A stretch of DNA of 64,000 bases, from assembly GCF_007746075.1 (NCBI RefSeq), contig NZ_CP036339.1, positions 1,574,856-1,638,855 on the forward strand, given 5' to 3'. The DNA is from Lacipirellula limnantheis. Its GTDB lineage: Bacteria; Planctomycetota; Planctomycetia; Pirellulales; Lacipirellulaceae. The translations under genes were made by a program, and so were the position numbers. The notes beneath the pieces are model-generated. The model was given only the letters and a program-made list of their open reading frames with translations. It was not told the origin of the DNA and searched no databases. This document shows positions 18,737 to 27,413 of the stretch, piece by piece. The stretch's first letter is position 1; each line of letters begins with the position of its first letter.

Positions 18737-20302
18737 ATGCAAATCCAAATCTACGACACGACGCTACGCGACGGGGCCCAGGGCGAGGGGGTGAGCTTTT
18801 CGCTCGAGGACAAGATCCTCATCGCGCGGCGGCTCGACGAACTCGGGTTCGACTACATCGAAGGGGGCTACCCGCTGTCGAACCCCAAGGATGCCGAGTT
18901 CTTCCAGCGGTTGGCGGCCGAGCCGCTGAAGCGGTCGAAGCTGTGCGCCTTCGGCATGACGCGACGTCGCGGGATGAAACCGGCCGACGATCCGGGCATG
19001 AAGTGTTTGCTCGATGCGCAGACGCCGGCGGTGACGATCGTCGGCAAGTCGAGCGACTTTCACGCGACGGAAATCCTCGGAGTTTCGCTCGAAGAGAATC
19101 TCGCGATGATCAGCGACACGGTCGCCTATCTCGTCTCGCAAGGGCGGCAGGTCATCTACGACGCCGAGCATTTCTTTGACTCGTGGAAGTCGAACCCAAA
19201 GTACGCCGCGGAGACGATTCGCGCCGCGGCAAAAGCGGGCGCCTCGCTGGTGGTCATGTGCGACACCAACGGCGGCACGCTGCCGGAGGAGATCGAGCGG
19301 ATCACCAAAGAAGCGTCGGTCACGGTGAACGCGCCGCTGGGAATTCACTGCCACAACGATTGCGAGCTGGCGGTTGCCAACTCGTTGGCCGCGGTCGACG
19401 CCGGCGCCATTCAGGTGCAAGGGACGATCAACGGACTGGGCGAGCGCTGCGGCAATGTCGACCTCATCTCGGTGATCGGCAACCTGGCCCTCAAGAAGAA
19501 GGGGTACGAGGTGCTCGCCGGGGACGACGTGCAGCACCTCACCGAGCTGTCGCGCTACGTCTACGAAGTGGCCAACATGAACTTCCGCAACGGTCAGCCG
19601 TTCGTCGGGGCGAGCGCGTTCGCCCACAAGGGAGGAATGCACGTCCATGCCGTGGCGAAGGCGGCCCACAGCTACGAGCATATCGATCCGGCCGCCGTCG
19701 GCAACGAACGCCGCATCCTGGTGAGCGAACTGTCGGGGCGATCGAACATCATCGCCCTGGCGACGAAGCACAATCTGGCCCAGGACAAGGACCTGATGAC
19801 GCGCGTGCTCGACGAGATCGTCGATCGCGAGAATCGGGGCTTTCAGTACGAGGCGGCCGAGGCGTCGTTCGAACTGTTGGTGCGGCAACTGGCGGGTGAC
19901 TTCCATCCCCACTTCAATCTCGATCGCTACCGCGTCTCGGTGAGTAGCCGTGAAGATCAGACGGTTACGGAAGCGACCGTGAAGCTAACCATCGGCGACG
20001 ACGTTTTCCTGGAAGTTGCTGAAGGGGACGGCCCCGTGAACGCCCTCGATGCGGCGCTGCGCGGCGCGCTGGTGAAGCGGTTCCCGAGCGTGGCGACGAT
20101 GCACCTCAGTGATTACAAAGTTCGCGTCATCAACGGCGAGGCGGGCACCGCGGCTCGCGTGCGAGTCATCATCGAGAGCCAGGATGAGGAAGACAGCTGG
20201 ACGACCGTCGGCGTCCATGAGAACGTTATTGAAGCCAGCTGGGGCGCTTTGGTCGACAGCATTGAGTACAAGCTGTGCAAAGACGACGGCGGCGGGAAGT
20301 AA
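18737..20302 (+). CDS. cimA: (R)-citramalate synthase
   Basis: Condenses pyruvate and acetyl-CoA to citramalate, the entry to the threonine-independent isoleucine route. The 521-aa protein has the DRE-TIM motif TTLRDGAQGEG at the N-terminus, HCHNDCELAVANS and QGTINGLGERCGN in the barrel, and a C-terminal LeuA-dimer allosteric domain from about residue 395. The DGAQGEGVSFS form and 520-aa length favour CimA over 2-isopropylmalate synthase, but substrate choice is inferred. It stands as a single gene downstream of the attenuator at 18400-18617, which would couple its expression to Val/Ile tRNA charging. Confidence 0.93.
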   Translation: MQIQIYDTTLRDGAQGEGVSFSLEDKILIARRLDELGFDYIEGGYPLSNPKDAEFFQRLAAEPLKRSKLCAFGMTRRRGMKPADDPGMKCLLDAQTPAVTIVGKSSDFHATEILGVSLEENLAMISDTVAYLVSQGRQVIYDAEHFFDSWKSNPKYAAETIRAAAKAGASLVVMCDTNGGTLPEEIERITKEASVTVNAPLGIHCHNDCELAVANSLAAVDAGAIQVQGTINGLGERCGNVDLISVIGNLALKKKGYEVLAGDDVQHLTELSRYVYEVANMNFRNGQPFVGASAFAHKGGMHVHAVAKAAHSYEHIDPAAVGNERRILVSELSGRSNIIALATKHNLAQDKDLMTRVLDEIVDRENRGFQYEAAEASFELLVRQLAGDFHPHFNLDRYRVSVSSREDQTVTEATVKLTIGDDVFLEVAEGDGPVNALDAALRGALVKRFPSVATMHLSDYKVRVINGEAGTAARVRVIIESQDEEDSWTTVGVHENVIEASWGALVDSIEYKLCKDDGGGK

Positions 20303-20422
20303 TCGCAGAATGCTGAATGCTGAATGCGGAATAGGGAGAGGAAGGGCCTTCATTGATGCAGGGAATTCGAGCAGTGGCTTTCCGGTTTGGCTGATTCACA
20401 TCTCTTGGAGTAGAATTGAGAC

Positions 20423-20716
20423 ATGGAAATCACGCTGCAAAATATTCCGCTGCCATTGGACCAGGCTTTGGTGATTCGGGCCTCGACAGAAGGGAAGAGC
20501 GTCGATCGCGTTGCGCTGGAGGTTCTCCAATCAAGCCTCGGCATTGTTGAGGAAATCAAGCAACCGGTTGTGAAGCAAGACACAGATGGCAATGGAGCCT
20601 CCCAGCCGAAGAAGTATCGCGACTTGTCAGACATCGCTGGGACTTGGGTAGAAGATCCAGAGTTCGACGCAATCTTGGCAGAGCAGCGTCGTATTGATCC
20701 GGAACTGTGGAAGTGA
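20423..20716 (+). CDS. Antitoxin-like protein of a VapBC-type pair
   Basis: A 97-aa protein starting MEITLQNIPLPLDQALVIRA. It has a short N-terminal beta/helix segment resembling ribbon-helix-helix antitoxins and a C-terminal tail with LSDIAGTWVEDPEFDAILAEQR, common in VapB-like antitoxins paired with PIN toxins. Its stop overlaps the start of the PIN-domain gene, so the two are translationally coupled. Base composition is lower in GC than cimA and valS. Confidence 0.8.
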   Translation: MEITLQNIPLPLDQALVIRASTEGKSVDRVALEVLQSSLGIVEEIKQPVVKQDTDGNGASQPKKYRDLSDIAGTWVEDPEFDAILAEQRRIDPELWK

Positions 20717-21096
20717 AGCTACTTTTCGGCGCCAATCGCTACGCGGACATGGCGCGTGGCGAGCCATCGGTCGTCGCGCGGATGGAGGCCGCTGAATGGC
20801 TCTATCTTTCCGTGATTGTTGTCGGTGAATTGCGAACTGGCTTTGCGGGCGGTTCGCGAAGCCGAGAGAACGAACGCGAGTTCGAACGAACCCTGCAACG
20901 ATCGAATACCTCCATCTTGTTGTTGGACGAGCAGACGCCGGAGTTTTATGCTCGGGTATTCCATTCGCTCCGTCGCCAGGGCACCCCCATCCCGACCAAC
21001 GATATGTGGATCGCCGCGCAAGCCCTGCAGCACGGCCTCGCGCTCGACACGCGGGACGTCCATTTCCAGCATGTCCCCGGCCTGACGCTGGTTTAG
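20713..21096 (+). CDS. PIN-domain toxin-like protein (VapC), first catalytic Asp replaced
   Basis: A 127-aa PIN-domain protein; VapC toxins are Mg2+-dependent ribonucleases. Later motifs are normal: VVGELRTGF (conserved Glu), PTNDMWIAA (Asp) and LDTRDVHFQHVPGL (Asp). The opening reads KLLFGANRYADMARG where active members have LLD(T/A)NRY. The first acidic ligand is replaced by Phe-Gly with a net gain of one residue. GTG at 20713 overlaps the antitoxin stop; GTG at 20707 is possible but no closer to a ribosome site. The toxin is probably weakened or inactive. Confidence 0.82.
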   Translation: MKLLFGANRYADMARGEPSVVARMEAAEWLYLSVIVVGELRTGFAGGSRSRENEREFERTLQRSNTSILLLDEQTPEFYARVFHSLRRQGTPIPTNDMWIAAQALQHGLALDTRDVHFQHVPGLTLV

Positions 21097-21131
21097 GCCC
21101 TTCTGCCGCCATTTCCGGCCTGGCGTTTCCC

Positions 21132-21203
21132 CCTTTGCGCCTTTGCGCCTTTGCGTGAGAATCTTCTACATCAAATCTCACGCAAAGGCGCGAAGACGCA
21201 AAG
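21132..21203. repeat. Inverted-repeat element, family C (GCAAAGGCGCGAAG)
   Basis: Left arm CCTTTGCGCCTTTGCGCCTT (continuing TGCGTGAGA) and right arm TCTCACGCAAAGGCGCGAAG (continuing ACGCAAAG) are near-perfect inverted copies separated by about 15 bp. The element ends 26 bp upstream of the valS start. Confidence 0.85.
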
Positions 21204-21229
21204 AAATACCGAAGAAACTGCTACAGACT

Positions 21230-24200
21230 ATGAGCGACGATTTCCTCTCCGCCGCCGGCGAGCTCCCCTCCCAGTACGACCACGAAGGCGCCCAGCGGCG
21301 TTGGTACAAGGTCTGGGAAGAGCGCGGCTACTTCCACGCCGAGCCAGGCGCCAAGGACGCCGCCGGCAACGTCAAACCGCCCTACACGATCGTCATCCCG
21401 CCGCCGAACGTCACGGGCGCCCTCCACCTCGGCCACGCGCTGAACAACACGCTGCAAGACATCCTCATTCGCATGAAGCGGATGCAGGGGTTCAACGCCC
21501 TTTGGATGCCGGGGACCGACCATGCGGGGATCGCCACGCAGGCGGTCGTCGAGCGGCGGCTGCTCGAAGAGCAAAAGCTCTCGCGGCACGATCTCGGCCG
21601 CGAAGGACTCATCGAAAAAATCTGGGAGTGGAAAGCCCAGTACGAAAAGCGAATCATCGGCCAGCTGAAGCAGATCGGTTGCAGCTGCGATTGGGAGCGG
21701 CTGCGGTTCACGCTCGACGAGACCTGCGCGCGGGCCGTCCGCGAGACGTTCTTCAATCTGTTCAAGGATGGAAAAATCTACCGCGGCAAACGGCTCGTCA
21801 ATTGGGATACCTATCTCCAGACCGCCGTCAGCGACGACGAAGTTTTCAAGGAACCGGTGAAGGGCCACTTCTGGCACTTCAAGTACCCGGTGGTGAAGGA
21901 CGCGAAGTGGAAAAAGGGCGAGCCGGAGTTCGTCACGATCGCCACGACGCGCCCTGAGACGATGCTCGGCGACACGGCGGTGGCGGTGCACCCCGACCCA
22001 GCGGCGGCGTTCGACAAAATCCAAGCCGAACTCCGCGAAAAAATGTTAGCCGCGACCGACAAGGAGCGCGGCCCCCTCAACGAACAAGCCGACCTCCTCC
22101 TCGAACGCCGCGCCAAGATGCTCCCGCATCTCGAAACGCTCCGCGATATGGCGAAGCGAGGCGTCATGCTCGAACTCCCCCTCACCGGCCGCCAGATTCC
22201 GCTCATCGCCGACGAATGGGCGAAGCCGGAGCTCGGCTCGGGCTGCGTGAAGATCACGCCGGCCCACGACGAGAACGACTACGGCGTGTGGCAAAGAAGC
22301 CACATGATCGAAATCCGAAACATCATGAACCCCGATGGCACTCTAAATGACAGCGTACCATCGGAATATCGCGGCATGTCAATGAAGCAGGCGCGGACTC
22401 AGGTACTTCATGACTTGGAAGCCAAGGGATTCTTCAATCCGGAGACGGATTGTGAAGATCGTGAAATTGAAATGCCATTCAGCGATCGCTCGAAGACCCC
22501 GATCGAGCCGTTCCTAGCTGACCAGTGGTTCGTCATGATGGGGGAACATGTTCGACACAAGAGAGTTCAAGAGGAGGGCAAGGCAACCAGAATCATCGAA
22601 ACTACTGAGCCAGGTTTGGCACAATCGGCAATGGATGCCGTTATTGATGGACGGGTTAAAATCGTACCCGAGCGGTACGCAAAAACTTACCTCGACTGGT
22701 TAAGTGAAAAGCGAGATTGGCCCGTCGGACGACAACTTTGGTGGGGGCATCGAATTCCGGTGTGGTCGCTCGATATGTCCCAGGTTCGAGCGCTTGTTGA
22801 GATCAAAGATCCTAAAGAAGCGGATGATAGGAAGGCAAAGTATTTTTCGGAAGCCGGCGAGGAGCTGAAGAAGATTGAGGCCTTCGTAAATAGCGACGAT
22901 GCAGCAATTAAAGTCGTACAAGGGAGCGAAAGTGTTTACTACGTTTGTGTGCGTAATGAACAGAATCAGGAACTGATCAATCTTCTCGAATCAAGCAAGT
23001 GGTTCAAGCAAGAAACCGACGTCCTCGACACCTGGTTCTCCTCCGCCCTCTGGCCCCACTCCACCCTCGGCTGGCCCGACGAAACGCCCGAACTCAAAGC
23101 CTTCTACCCGACGACCGCGCTGGTCACTAGCCGCGACATCATCACCCTCTGGGTCGCGCGGATGGTCCTCACTGGCCTCTACAACATGGGCGAGGTCCCG
23201 TTCTCCAGCGTCTACATTCACCCCAAGATTCTCGACGGCTACGGCGAGACAATGTCGAAGTCGAAGGGGAACGGCGTCGACCCGCTCGACGTGGTGGAGA
23301 AGTTCGGCGCCGACGCCCTGCGGTTCGGGCTGGCGTACCTCGCCACCGAAACGCAAGACGTGCGGATGCCGGTGGAGTTCGAATGCCCCCACTGCCAGGC
23401 GCTCATCGCGCAGACGAAAAAGAACCGCACTCTCGTGCGAATCGAGTGCGACAAGTGCGGCCAGCCCTTCCGCACGCAGTGGGCCGAATCGCACGGCACG
23501 CCCGAGGACCAAGTCCTACCGCGCGGCGCCGTGGTCAGCGACCGCTTCGAACTCGGCCGCCGCTTCTGCAATAAGCTCTGGAATGCGTCGCGGTTCTCGC
23601 TGATGAACCTCAGCGACTACGCAAAATCCCAGAGCGAGCCGGGTCGTCCCGACCCCGGCGCGCTCGACCTCACGCTCGAAGACCGCTGGCTATTGTCCCG
23701 CTTAGCGACCGTCACCGGCGAAGTGACCGAGGCGATTGAGACTTATCGCTTCGCTGACGCGGCGCGGCTACTGTATGCGTTCGCCTGGAATGACTTCTGC
23801 GATTACTACGTGGAAATGACGAAGGCTCGGTTTGGCGGTGGTACTGTGGGAGGAGTCTCCAACTCCGAGACGGCTCGCATCGGTAACCAGACCGGAATCG
23901 GCGTCGGAGACGCCTCCCAAAGTGATAAAGCGGTCGCGCAGCGGGTGCTGGCGCATGTGCTGGATGCGCTGTTGCGGTTGCTGCATCCGATGGTTCCGTT
24001 CTTGGCCGAAGAGGTGTGGCAGTTGTTGGGGCAGGTGGCGCCGGACCGGTGGCTGACGCCCGCCGGCTCGCCGGCGGAATCGGTGTGCATCGCTGATTGG
24101 CCGGTGGCCGACAAGTCGCGGATTGATGCGACTATTGAAACGCAGTTCGCCGATTTCCAGGCGGTGCTTGGCGCCGTGCGCGAGTTGCGGATGGGACAGA

Positions 24201-24616
24201 ACATCGCCCCGCGCGAAGCAGTCGAGTTCACCGTCCGTTGCGACGAGGCGACCGCCAAGCTGCTTGAGCCGATGGCGCCCTACTTTCTGCAAATGGCCAA
24301 GGCGACGTCCCTCGCTTGGGGCCCCAAAGCAACGGCGCCCGAGACGGCGGCGTCGAGCCAAGTGTCCGGCGCGCGGGGGCCGATCGAGGTCCATCTCGAC
24401 GTCAGCCGGTTCATCGACGTCGAGGCTGAGAAGAAGCGGCTGGCCAAACAGATCGAGCAGTTGCAGGGGTTCGCCAAATCAATGGAAGCGAAGCTAAACA
24501 ACGAAAGCTTTGTGAGTCGGGCCCCCGCCGACGTGGTGCAGCAGCAGCGCGACAAGTTGGCGGAGACGAAGGGGCTCATCGAATCTGCCCAAGCGGCCCT
24601 GAAAAAGCTTGGTTGA
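21230..24616 (+). CDS. valS: Valyl-tRNA synthetase, mosaic, with an in-frame repeat insertion
   Basis: Charges tRNA-Val. At 1128 aa it is longer than the usual 900-950. Motifs: PPPNVTGALHLGH (HIGH) near residue 60, TTRPETMLGDTAV in the editing domain, ETMSKSKGNGVDP (KMSKS), a four-cysteine zinc ribbon just after it (CPHC...CDKC), and a C-terminal coiled coil. ATG at 21230 gives MSDDFLSAAGELPSQYDHEGA. Two oddities: about 22285-23010 has much lower GC and different codons than the flanks yet keeps frame and motifs (WWGHRIPVWS); and 23847-23919 encodes a Gly/Ser/Thr-rich stretch made by an inverted-repeat element. Confidence 0.96.
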   Translation: MSDDFLSAAGELPSQYDHEGAQRRWYKVWEERGYFHAEPGAKDAAGNVKPPYTIVIPPPNVTGALHLGHALNNTLQDILIRMKRMQGFNALWMPGTDHAGIATQAVVERRLLEEQKLSRHDLGREGLIEKIWEWKAQYEKRIIGQLKQIGCSCDWERLRFTLDETCARAVRETFFNLFKDGKIYRGKRLVNWDTYLQTAVSDDEVFKEPVKGHFWHFKYPVVKDAKWKKGEPEFVTIATTRPETMLGDTAVAVHPDPAAAFDKIQAELREKMLAATDKERGPLNEQADLLLERRAKMLPHLETLRDMAKRGVMLELPLTGRQIPLIADEWAKPELGSGCVKITPAHDENDYGVWQRSHMIEIRNIMNPDGTLNDSVPSEYRGMSMKQARTQVLHDLEAKGFFNPETDCEDREIEMPFSDRSKTPIEPFLADQWFVMMGEHVRHKRVQEEGKATRIIETTEPGLAQSAMDAVIDGRVKIVPERYAKTYLDWLSEKRDWPVGRQLWWGHRIPVWSLDMSQVRALVEIKDPKEADDRKAKYFSEAGEELKKIEAFVNSDDAAIKVVQGSESVYYVCVRNEQNQELINLLESSKWFKQETDVLDTWFSSALWPHSTLGWPDETPELKAFYPTTALVTSRDIITLWVARMVLTGLYNMGEVPFSSVYIHPKILDGYGETMSKSKGNGVDPLDVVEKFGADALRFGLAYLATETQDVRMPVEFECPHCQALIAQTKKNRTLVRIECDKCGQPFRTQWAESHGTPEDQVLPRGAVVSDRFELGRRFCNKLWNASRFSLMNLSDYAKSQSEPGRPDPGALDLTLEDRWLLSRLATVTGEVTEAIETYRFADAARLLYAFAWNDFCDYYVEMTKARFGGGTVGGVSNSETARIGNQTGIGVGDASQSDKAVAQRVLAHVLDALLRLLHPMVPFLAEEVWQLLGQVAPDRWLTPAGSPAESVCIADWPVADKSRIDATIETQFADFQAVLGAVRELRMGQNIAPREAVEFTVRCDEATAKLLEPMAPYFLQMAKATSLAWGPKATAPETAASSQVSGARGPIEVHLDVSRFIDVEAEKKRLAKQIEQLQGFAKSMEAKLNNESFVSRAPADVVQQQRDKLAETKGLIESAQAALKKLG
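23847..23919. repeat. Inverted-repeat element inside valS
   Basis: TGGGAGGAGTCTCC at 23847-23860 and GGAGACGCCTCCCA at 23906-23919 are inverted copies with one mismatch. The 73-bp unit is read in frame and adds about 25 residues between the anticodon-domain segments FGGGT and DKAVAQRVL. Confidence 0.8.
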
Positions 24617-24693
24617 CGCGGTGCGGTCGGAGTCGGCGGAACTTGCGGCGGCTACGGCTGGATTGACCGTACCGACGGCGCGACGGGACGCTT

Positions 24694-24723
24694 TTGCGTC
24701 AAAAGAGGCCGGTAAGCTATACT
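24694..24723 (+). promoter_or_regulatory. Possible promoter for the NfeD-flotillin operon
   Basis: TTGCGT at 24694-24699, 18 bases, then TATACT at 24718-24723. The rest of the 320-bp valS-nfeD gap shows no gene. Confidence 0.4.
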
Positions 24724-24936
24724 TTTCTCCGGGGCCGGGAATTCCGCCAAGAGCCGGCCGAGCTTGGCGAATAGGCCCTCAAGGAATCGCGTTCCTCGCA
24801 GTCGTCCCGAGATCTGCCGCACGCAGGGTTCACCCGCAGGCGGCAAATCTCGGCATGACTCGCGATCGCCCTGATGGGCGATGCGCGACCGCGGCCGTTA
24901 CCCAGGGCGTGCGGTGATTTGGCGATGGAGGTCGCG

Positions 24937-25599
24937 ATGTTGGAGTTGCTGTTTATTCTCGCGGCGGTCGTTGGCGGCACCGTGATGGTGTTTCAGTTCG
25001 GGCTGACCGTCCTAGGGCTCAGCGATCATGGCGACGCCGTCGGGGACTTGGCCGACGTCCACGCCGGCCATGGGTTTGACGGAGACGTTTCGACGGCGGA
25101 CGGCGACGTGTCGGGCGATCACCACACGTCTGTCGCGACTGCGGCCGATGGACAATTGCATCCTGACAGCAGTTGGCTATTCGGGGTGGTGACTTTCCGG
25201 ACCTTGGTGGCCGCTCTAGCCTTCTTCGGGCTGGCTGGGATGGCAGCGTTGCGGATGGAGTTGGCTCGGCCCGTCGCGCTGATTCTGGCCCTCGGGGGAG
25301 GATTTGCCGCAATGTACGGAATGTACTGGTCGATGCGGACCGTCGCCGGCCTGGCATCGTCGGGGAATGAGCGCATTGGCAACGCGGTGGGACGCCGCGG
25401 AACGGTCTATATCCCAATTCCGGCCGAAAACGCCGGGGCAGGGAAAGTCCAGCTTTCGATGCAAAACCGCATCGTAGAGTTTCTGGCAGTTACAGACGAA
25501 GCCGAACGATTGCCGACGGGGTCGACGGTAGAAGTCATCGCGGTCGCGGGCAGCGACACGCTCCATGTACGTCGCGCGGTAGAGCCTGCGCACGCATAG
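24937..25599 (+). CDS. NfeD-like membrane protein (OB-fold C-terminus)
   Basis: A 220-aa membrane protein. One hydrophobic helix is at residues 1-25, a His/Asp/Gly-rich acidic loop at about 30-75, two to three helices at about 85-145 (FRTLVAALAFFGLAG, LILALGGGFAAMYGMYW), and a C-terminal soluble domain (VGRRGTVYIPIPAENAGAGK, then STVEVIAVAGSDTLHV) typical of the NfeD OB-fold. Start ATG 24937 has GGAGG six bases upstream; ATG 24925 is the alternative. NfeD-like proteins are coded beside flotillins and work with them in membrane organisation; the flotillin gene follows 69 bp downstream. Confidence 0.85.
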   Translation: MLELLFILAAVVGGTVMVFQFGLTVLGLSDHGDAVGDLADVHAGHGFDGDVSTADGDVSGDHHTSVATAADGQLHPDSSWLFGVVTFRTLVAALAFFGLAGMAALRMELARPVALILALGGGFAAMYGMYWSMRTVAGLASSGNERIGNAVGRRGTVYIPIPAENAGAGKVQLSMQNRIVEFLAVTDEAERLPTGSTVEVIAVAGSDTLHVRRAVEPAHA

Positions 25600-25668
25600 G
25601 ATTCGGCCCTTCGCATCGCTTAACATCGTAAAACGATAACCGTCTACGTTTAGGTTGAGGTTCCTGAT

Positions 25669-27291
25669 ATGTCCCAAATGTTGCTACTGGCCTTTGAGAT
25701 GCCTTCCATCCCCGTTATCGCGGCGAGTGCCGCCGTTCTGACGGTGATGGGCATGCTCGGCATGGTCATTTTGCTGAAGACCAACTACAAACGCTGCTCC
25801 AGTAACCAAGTCTTGGTGATCTTTGGTAAGACCTTGCAGGGCCAGGCGGCGAAGACCGTGCACGGCGGGGCGGCGTTCGTCGTCCCCCTCATCCAGGACT
25901 ACCGCTACCTCAGCCTGGAGCCAATCCAGATCGAAATCCCGCTGCGCGGCGCGTTGTCGGTCGAGAATATTCGCGTCAACGTGCCGAGCGTCTTCACCGT
26001 CGCCATCGGCACGCAGCCCGACGTGATGACGAACGCGGCCATCCGGTTGCTCGACCTCAGCGTGCAAGACGTGCGCAAGCAGGCCGAGGAAATTATCTTC
26101 GGCCAGCTGCGGCAGGTGATCGCCTCGATGGGGATCGAGGACATCAACCGCAATCGTGATACGTTCCTGGAGCACATTCAGAACTCGGTCGAGCCGGAAC
26201 TCAAGAAGATCGGCCTCGTGCTGATCAACGTCAACATCACCGACATCACCGACGAGAGCGGCTACATCGACGCGATCGGCAAGAAAGCGGCGTCGCAGGC
26301 GATTCAGCAGGCCCGCGGCGACGTGGCGGATCAGGAAAAGCTCGGCGAGGTGCGCGTCGCCGACGCCGATCGCGAGAAGGCGATCCAGGTTGCCAGCGCC
26401 ACCAAGCTCAAGGAAATCGGCACCCGCGAAGCGCAACGGGAGCAGGCCGTGCGGTTGGCTGAACTGGTGAAGGAACAGACCATCGGCGAGCAAACCGCGG
26501 CCTTCCAACGCGATACGCAAGTAAAGGAAGCCGAGCAGCAGATGCGTATTTCGGTCGCGGAGGCGAATGCCAAGGCGGTCGACGGCGAAAACGTGGCCGA
26601 AGCCAAGGTCGCCGCATCGCAGGCGACGCTGCTCGTGCAGAAGGCCGAAGCGTACCAGAAGGGCGAAGTTCGCAAGCGTGAAGCCGAGGCGGCCGTGGCC
26701 GAGGCTCAGCACCGGGCGATGGCGAAGGCGGCCATTGCCAATGCCGAGCGGGTCGAGGCCGAGGAGCGGGCGAAGCTCGAAGCGCCGGCCAAGGCCCAAA
26801 AGGCGCGGATCCTCGTCGACGCCGCGGCCGAAGCGGATAAGCGTCGCCTCGAAGCCGAGGGCGAGGCGGCCGCGATTTACGCGAAGCTCGAAGCCGAGGC
26901 CCGCGGCCAGTATGAAATCCTCGCCAAGAAGGGCGAGGGCCTGAAGCAGATCGTCGAGGCCTGCGGCGGGGCCAAGGAGGCGTTCCAACTGATGATGCTC
27001 GAGCACCTCGACAAGCTCGCGGAGTCGAGCGCCAAGGCGATTAGCAACATCAAATTCGACAAAATCGTCGTGTGGGAGAACGGCGGCGGGGCCAACGGCC
27101 GCTCGAGCACGGCCGACTTCCTGCACAAGATGGCCGGGACGCTGCCGCCGATGATGCAGGTGATGCGCGACATCGGCGGGGTCGACATCCCTGAGAGCCT
27201 GGCGCGGTTGGCGGGCGAGGAACCCGAGAAGCCCGCGAGCAGTGATCGCGTCAAGGCGGAAGAAAATGGAGCGGCGCCGGCGCGGAGCTAA
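25669..27291 (+). CDS. Flotillin family protein
   Basis: A 540-aa membrane-anchored scaffold. A hydrophobic helix lies at about residues 17-37, the SPFH/band-7 domain at 40-220 (VFTVAIGTQPDVM, EEIIFGQLRQVIASM), and a long Ala/Glu-rich coiled coil at 225-430 with the EA-repeats characteristic of flotillins (AEAAVAEAQHRAMAK). A C-terminal oligomerisation region follows. Flotillins organise membrane microdomains. The position directly after an NfeD-like gene is the classic pairing. Confidence 0.94.
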   Translation: MSQMLLLAFEMPSIPVIAASAAVLTVMGMLGMVILLKTNYKRCSSNQVLVIFGKTLQGQAAKTVHGGAAFVVPLIQDYRYLSLEPIQIEIPLRGALSVENIRVNVPSVFTVAIGTQPDVMTNAAIRLLDLSVQDVRKQAEEIIFGQLRQVIASMGIEDINRNRDTFLEHIQNSVEPELKKIGLVLINVNITDITDESGYIDAIGKKAASQAIQQARGDVADQEKLGEVRVADADREKAIQVASATKLKEIGTREAQREQAVRLAELVKEQTIGEQTAAFQRDTQVKEAEQQMRISVAEANAKAVDGENVAEAKVAASQATLLVQKAEAYQKGEVRKREAEAAVAEAQHRAMAKAAIANAERVEAEERAKLEAPAKAQKARILVDAAAEADKRRLEAEGEAAAIYAKLEAEARGQYEILAKKGEGLKQIVEACGGAKEAFQLMMLEHLDKLAESSAKAISNIKFDKIVVWENGGGANGRSSTADFLHKMAGTLPPMMQVMRDIGGVDIPESLARLAGEEPEKPASSDRVKAEENGAAPARS

Positions 27292-27293
27292 CG

Positions 27294-27396
27294 CAGCCGC
27301 GGGTCAACGACCCGCCGGAGCGGCGATCGCTGATACTGAAGGATGAATGCGGGTAGCGCCTTTGTGCCGCTCCGGCCGGTCGTTGACCGGCGGCTA
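27294..27396. repeat. Inverted-repeat element, family D (GGTCGTTGACC)
   Basis: Left arm GCAGCCGCGGGTCAACGACC (then CGCCGGAGCGGCG) and right arm CCGCTCCGGCCGGTCGTTGA (then CCGGCGGCTA) are inverted copies about 30 bp apart. Single arms of the family occur near 37897, 45871 and 51810. Confidence 0.8.
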
Positions 27397-27413
27397 CTGT
27401 GCAGCTGCTGGCG

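Noticed and set aside
21097..21229. T-box riboswitch before valS
   Set aside because: The hairpin there is a family C repeat; there is no T-box sequence or specifier loop.
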